Of a stretch of DNA of 64,000 nt, positions 61,301-64,000 are shown piece after piece. The DNA is taken from the NCBI RefSeq assembly GCF_964355755.1, contig NC_092671.1, positions 33,561,304-33,625,303 on the forward strand. Direction: 5' to 3'. Made by a program: the position numbers and the translations under genes. The stretch comes from Antedon mediterranea. Taxonomy: Eukaryota > Echinodermata > Crinoidea > Comatulida > Antedonidae. Position 1 is the stretch's first letter. Each line of letters opens with the position of its first letter. The notes beneath the pieces were generated by a model. The model was not told the DNA's origin. It searched no databases and saw only the letters and a program-made list of their open reading frames with translations.

Positions 61301-62483
61301 TGTTTTTCTTTTCCATTTTCTTATACATTATTATTTCACAGCAAGATTTTGTTCTTTTTTTTTATTAATATAAAGCAAAATGTGAATAAAAATGATGAAA
61401 TAGATCGAATATCCAATCAAGCAAAGGAGAATAGGCCCTAATTAGTACCTTATATTGTCATTGTTATTTTCACCTACAAAATAAAAAAATTGTTGATTTC
61501 AGATAATATAACAGCAATTGGAAGAGTGAAACCTTGATTAAACCACCTAATCAAATACCACCCTGATAATAGTAAATGTGTCCTGCGTTGAACAGGACTT
61601 TTGAGACCAACTCGAAATTTCCAACAAACTTTATTGGCTACACAGTATCTGGCTTAGAGTTAAACACAATTGCTCTGAGAACTAGCTACATCATTACGGG
61701 AGTTATCAGCGTGTTTGATTCGATAACATAATTTGAAGCTTTAGGCATTAAGCGCTATAGTAATCACAATGGTATTGACAGTGTACCTGCAATGATTTAT
61801 GATTACTTACCCTCACTTTTCCCAAAACCTAAGTTAGAATGAAATATAAAACCTATCAAATATACAGCAACAAAAGATAGCAGGCTCCTGTAAATAAAAC
61901 AAAATAGAAAAAAAGAAATAAATTAAGCATTGAGAATTGCAACATATTATACTTACTAGATTTTTCAACATCTTCAATGTATCGATTTTTCTTAAAATAG
62001 TAGGCATAATACGTTAGTTGTATATTATTTACGAAAAAACATGAAAATAACTTTTAGTATTGTTTCACTAATGTACATGCATTCTTCTTTATAAATTACC
62101 ACTCAGGAGATAAATAAAGATATACAATTGAATTGCTGACTTTAAAGTAGACTTTATACTATGTCAACATACATAAATACAAAACAAGTAATATCATACA
62201 TTTATGTTTCATAAAATATCATATTGCTTCACACCCTAATTAGTATATCGAAATAACGTGACTGCAAAATAACAATATATCAATATTTATACTACGAGAT
62301 GCAAGTATTTAATTGTAAGCATCAGTGTATCTGTTTACCAATGAATAATCTTATTTTTTCTGAATATGGTTTGTTACATAGACACTCATTGCATCTCGTA
62401 GTAGGCCTATTGATATTATTATCAATAATAAAAGCGCTAAATAGATAGACCCACTTAACAAATACTTACAGTTTACCCAACAT
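58321..62483 (-). CDS. Gene F: micro-exon gene for a secreted peptide ending in FGRRRRR
   Basis: Seen: exons 62470-62483 (14 nt), 61811-61887 (77), 61159-61194 (36), 60927-60950 (24), 60540-60566 (27), 59680-59715 (36), 59069-59092 (24) and terminal 58321-58349 with TAA. All internal introns after the first are phase 1 and every junction codon closes in frame, giving 88 residues. MLGKL plus SLLSFVAVYLIGFIFHS is a clear signal peptide. The mature part reads DPGVILSGINKE, SHNTIRRE, ECTPEGNQA, ECTSDERVRRDG, GSKQVNKI and VSFGRRRRR. The last exon's upstream flank resembles that of gene D's last exon (ATAATCGAAATATTT in both). A Gly followed by five Arg is the usual context for C-terminal amidation in neuropeptide precursors, so an amidated product is possible; this is inference. 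A second possible terminal exon (59.03-59.05 kb) would end the protein EQR. Confidence 0.7.
59983..60092 (+). repeat. 64-bp direct repeat, two copies, each with a hairpin
   Basis: GTTTGGTTAGCCGTTCTC occurs twice, followed by a (near-)palindrome around GTTCTCAATTGAGAAC and GTCAGGCCGTA. In an intron of gene F. Confidence 0.85.
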
Positions 62484-62527
62484 GATTAAAAGTACGATCA
62501 GCTTTAGTAGATTGAATAACCTCGTTC

Positions 62528-62534
62528 AAATATA
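62528..62534 (-). promoter_or_regulatory. Possible TATA element of gene F
   Basis: Reverse strand reads TATATTT about 48 bp upstream of the gene F start codon. Weaker and closer than in B and D. Confidence 0.3.
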
Positions 62535-63151
62535 CATACACATAATTGACACGTTCAACATGTGGAGTTTTTCACTTCATTAATTTTATCACCTTTTTCA
62601 TTTAAAATTTCAATTAGCCATCTTATTGTTTTTACTACATTAAAATAATTATCACACTAAAACTAAATTAATTGCACTTTAATTTTTATTACAATAGTTG
62701 AATTTATTCAGATAATTAAATGCTTTAATTAGGGTCAAACTGTACCATAAGTAAGTGAACTTTAGACTGACAAATACATTCAACTACCATCATTTTAACT
62801 TAATGTTTAAGTATACGTCGTGCATATTTCATTCCCTTGATTTTTTTATGTAAATAATATATAAAGATGAAATTATGTGAATTAAAATCCATGATCTAAA
62901 TTGAAAGAACATTAACTTACCGTTTTATTGATTGAATATGTATATAATAGTTTATTCAAATTAAACAGTCCATTATTAATTTTAATATATACCACCTTTG
63001 TTATTTGTATTTTTTATTTATTTAACTAAGGGAACATCTCCACATGTTTGAAATGACGTAAACCTATACATGTCAACATCGTAATGACTTTAATTGAAGG
63101 TTCATTATCGAAACTGATCGACCTCTACGTTAACATTGCTCTTGCATCATG

Positions 63152-63165
63152 ATGCTAAGTAAACT
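63152..63165 (+). CDS. Gene G: first exon of a sixth micro-exon gene, divergent from F
   Basis: On the plus strand the 14 bases reading M-L-S-K-L(partial) are followed directly by GTAAGTATAC, the same exon length, phase 2 boundary and donor as the start exons of A, B, D, E and F. An extra in-frame ATG lies just before at 63149. It faces gene F head to head with about 670 bp between the two start codons. No signal-peptide exon is recognised in the remaining 0.8 kb, so the rest of the gene should lie beyond the window. Confidence 0.4.
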
Positions 63166-63169
63166 GTAA

Positions 63170-64000
63170 GTATACATTACAAAATGATACAGTACCCGGT
63201 TTAATACCGTAGTCTATGTGCGTATGTACCATGTGTACTTTTACGTACGCGAAGGTATATTATCATTCTATTGCATGGTCTAATAGTATGATAAACCCTA
63301 CCATGGATAATAGGTCTAAACTACAATTGAGCTGCTCATGCGGTGTAATATCAGTGAAACATGTTGGGAAAACATCAACATTTTACCAACATCCAATCTA
63401 GAAAAATGGATCAAGTTTATGAAACGATCAGTATTTTTAAAAATTCAGTAACCTATATATATTCCCTACTTTGACGTAATTGTAATTTATACAAAGTACA
63501 TGTGAACAACAAATAAATAAATAATAAAGTGATCAATCAATATCTGGTAACAAACTAAAACTATCTAGCTATGTCTTTTACAGAAGCTTGTCATTGTTCG
63601 TGCTTGCATTTTTGTTTTATATTGACTCGGGCTTTGGTCAAAAAATTAAAAGTAGGTAATCTTTCGGATACTTCTTTAAGTTTTGTAGTTCATATATGCG
63701 TATTCAGCATGTTTCAGAATTTTTGCTTGTTTAAAATATGCTTTTTTTGTGTTCATCTCAGATTATCACATTTTCTATTATTTTTTTCCTTTTGTGTATA
63801 CTCTTATTTTATACCATGCATATTACTCTTAAATTAAATTTCCATTTAACTAACAAATCATCATATACATATTATTTTCTACGTATAGTCCTTTCTTTAT
63901 AACATACCGGTACCGTATTATCCATTAATACAATTTAATTAATAATCCATTACCATACTATTTATTTTATTTTATATATTTATCTATTATAATCGCACAG
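63170..64000. other. Presumed first intron of gene G
   Basis: No family-type signal exon recognised before the window end. Two short frames (63216-63401 and 63571-63837) lack supporting splice context. Confidence 0.3.

Noticed and set aside
61449-61475. Possible exon in gene F reading ENNNDNI
   Set aside because: Donor GTACTA is poor and the phase would break exon 3 (early stop). The model without it is fully in frame.

Overview
The window is eukaryotic: AT-rich, intron-containing DNA dominated by mobile elements, with no bacterial-style operons. The element mix (a tyrosine-recombinase retroelement carrying an SGNH hydrolase, several APE-type LINEs, a Penelope-like fragment, Helitron-like and foldback elements, tRNA-derived SINEs) and the many AGGCCTA words suggest a marine invertebrate, perhaps an echinoderm or other invertebrate deuterostome. 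That assignment is inference; no conserved host gene fixes it.

The most important content is easily missed because the exons are tiny. Spread over 60 kb is a family of small secreted-peptide genes made almost wholly of microexons. Five copies lie on the minus strand (gene A about 3.3-9.9 kb, B 30.5-33.3, D 37.6-44.1, E partial 46.3-49.0, F 58.3-62.5) and the first exon of a sixth (G, 63.15 kb) lies on the plus strand, head to head with F. Each starts with a 14-nt exon (M-x-x-K-L type, intron phase 2). In A, B, D and F a 68-77-nt exon follows and encodes a signal peptide. Then come internal exons of 15-45 nt that are multiples of three and flanked by phase-1 introns; the exception is a 29+7-nt pair in A that sums to 36. 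Donors are nearly all GTAAGT or GTGAGT. Predicted proteins of about 70-90 residues carry dibasic or polybasic segments (KKRFRR, RIRRG, VRRDG, FGRRRRR). The architecture resembles the micro-exon genes described in schistosomes, but I recognise no known family.

Layout. 1-3.3 kb: repeats and a cluster of palindromic AATACGGTATT words. 3.3-9.9 kb: gene A, with one exon duplicated inside a 1-kb direct duplication that flanks an inverted-repeat element. 11.3-19 kb: a degenerate Ngaro/DIRS-like tyrosine-recombinase retroelement (SGNH ORF, Gag, RT, recombinase, two tandem-repeat arrays), its recombinase split by a 5'-truncated LINE. 20.5-29.95 kb: LINE-A, split twice, by an L1/Tx1-like LINE that itself holds a Penelope-like fragment, and by a nearly intact LINE-B. 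30.5-33.3 kb: gene B, with a fragment of the tyrosine-recombinase element in an intron. 33.35-35.9 kb: a 1.28-kb tandem duplication that includes gene B's TATA region. 36.5-37.2 kb: foldback element. 37.6-44.1 kb: gene D, whose first intron holds four nested inverted-repeat elements. 45-57.3 kb: SINE, LINE and Helitron-like fragments, a 158-bp satellite, an inverted-repeat element and the partial gene E. 58.3-63.2 kb: the divergent pair F/G.

All calls come from reading the sequence. Exon models rest on splice consensus, phase agreement and similarity between copies, not on transcripts.
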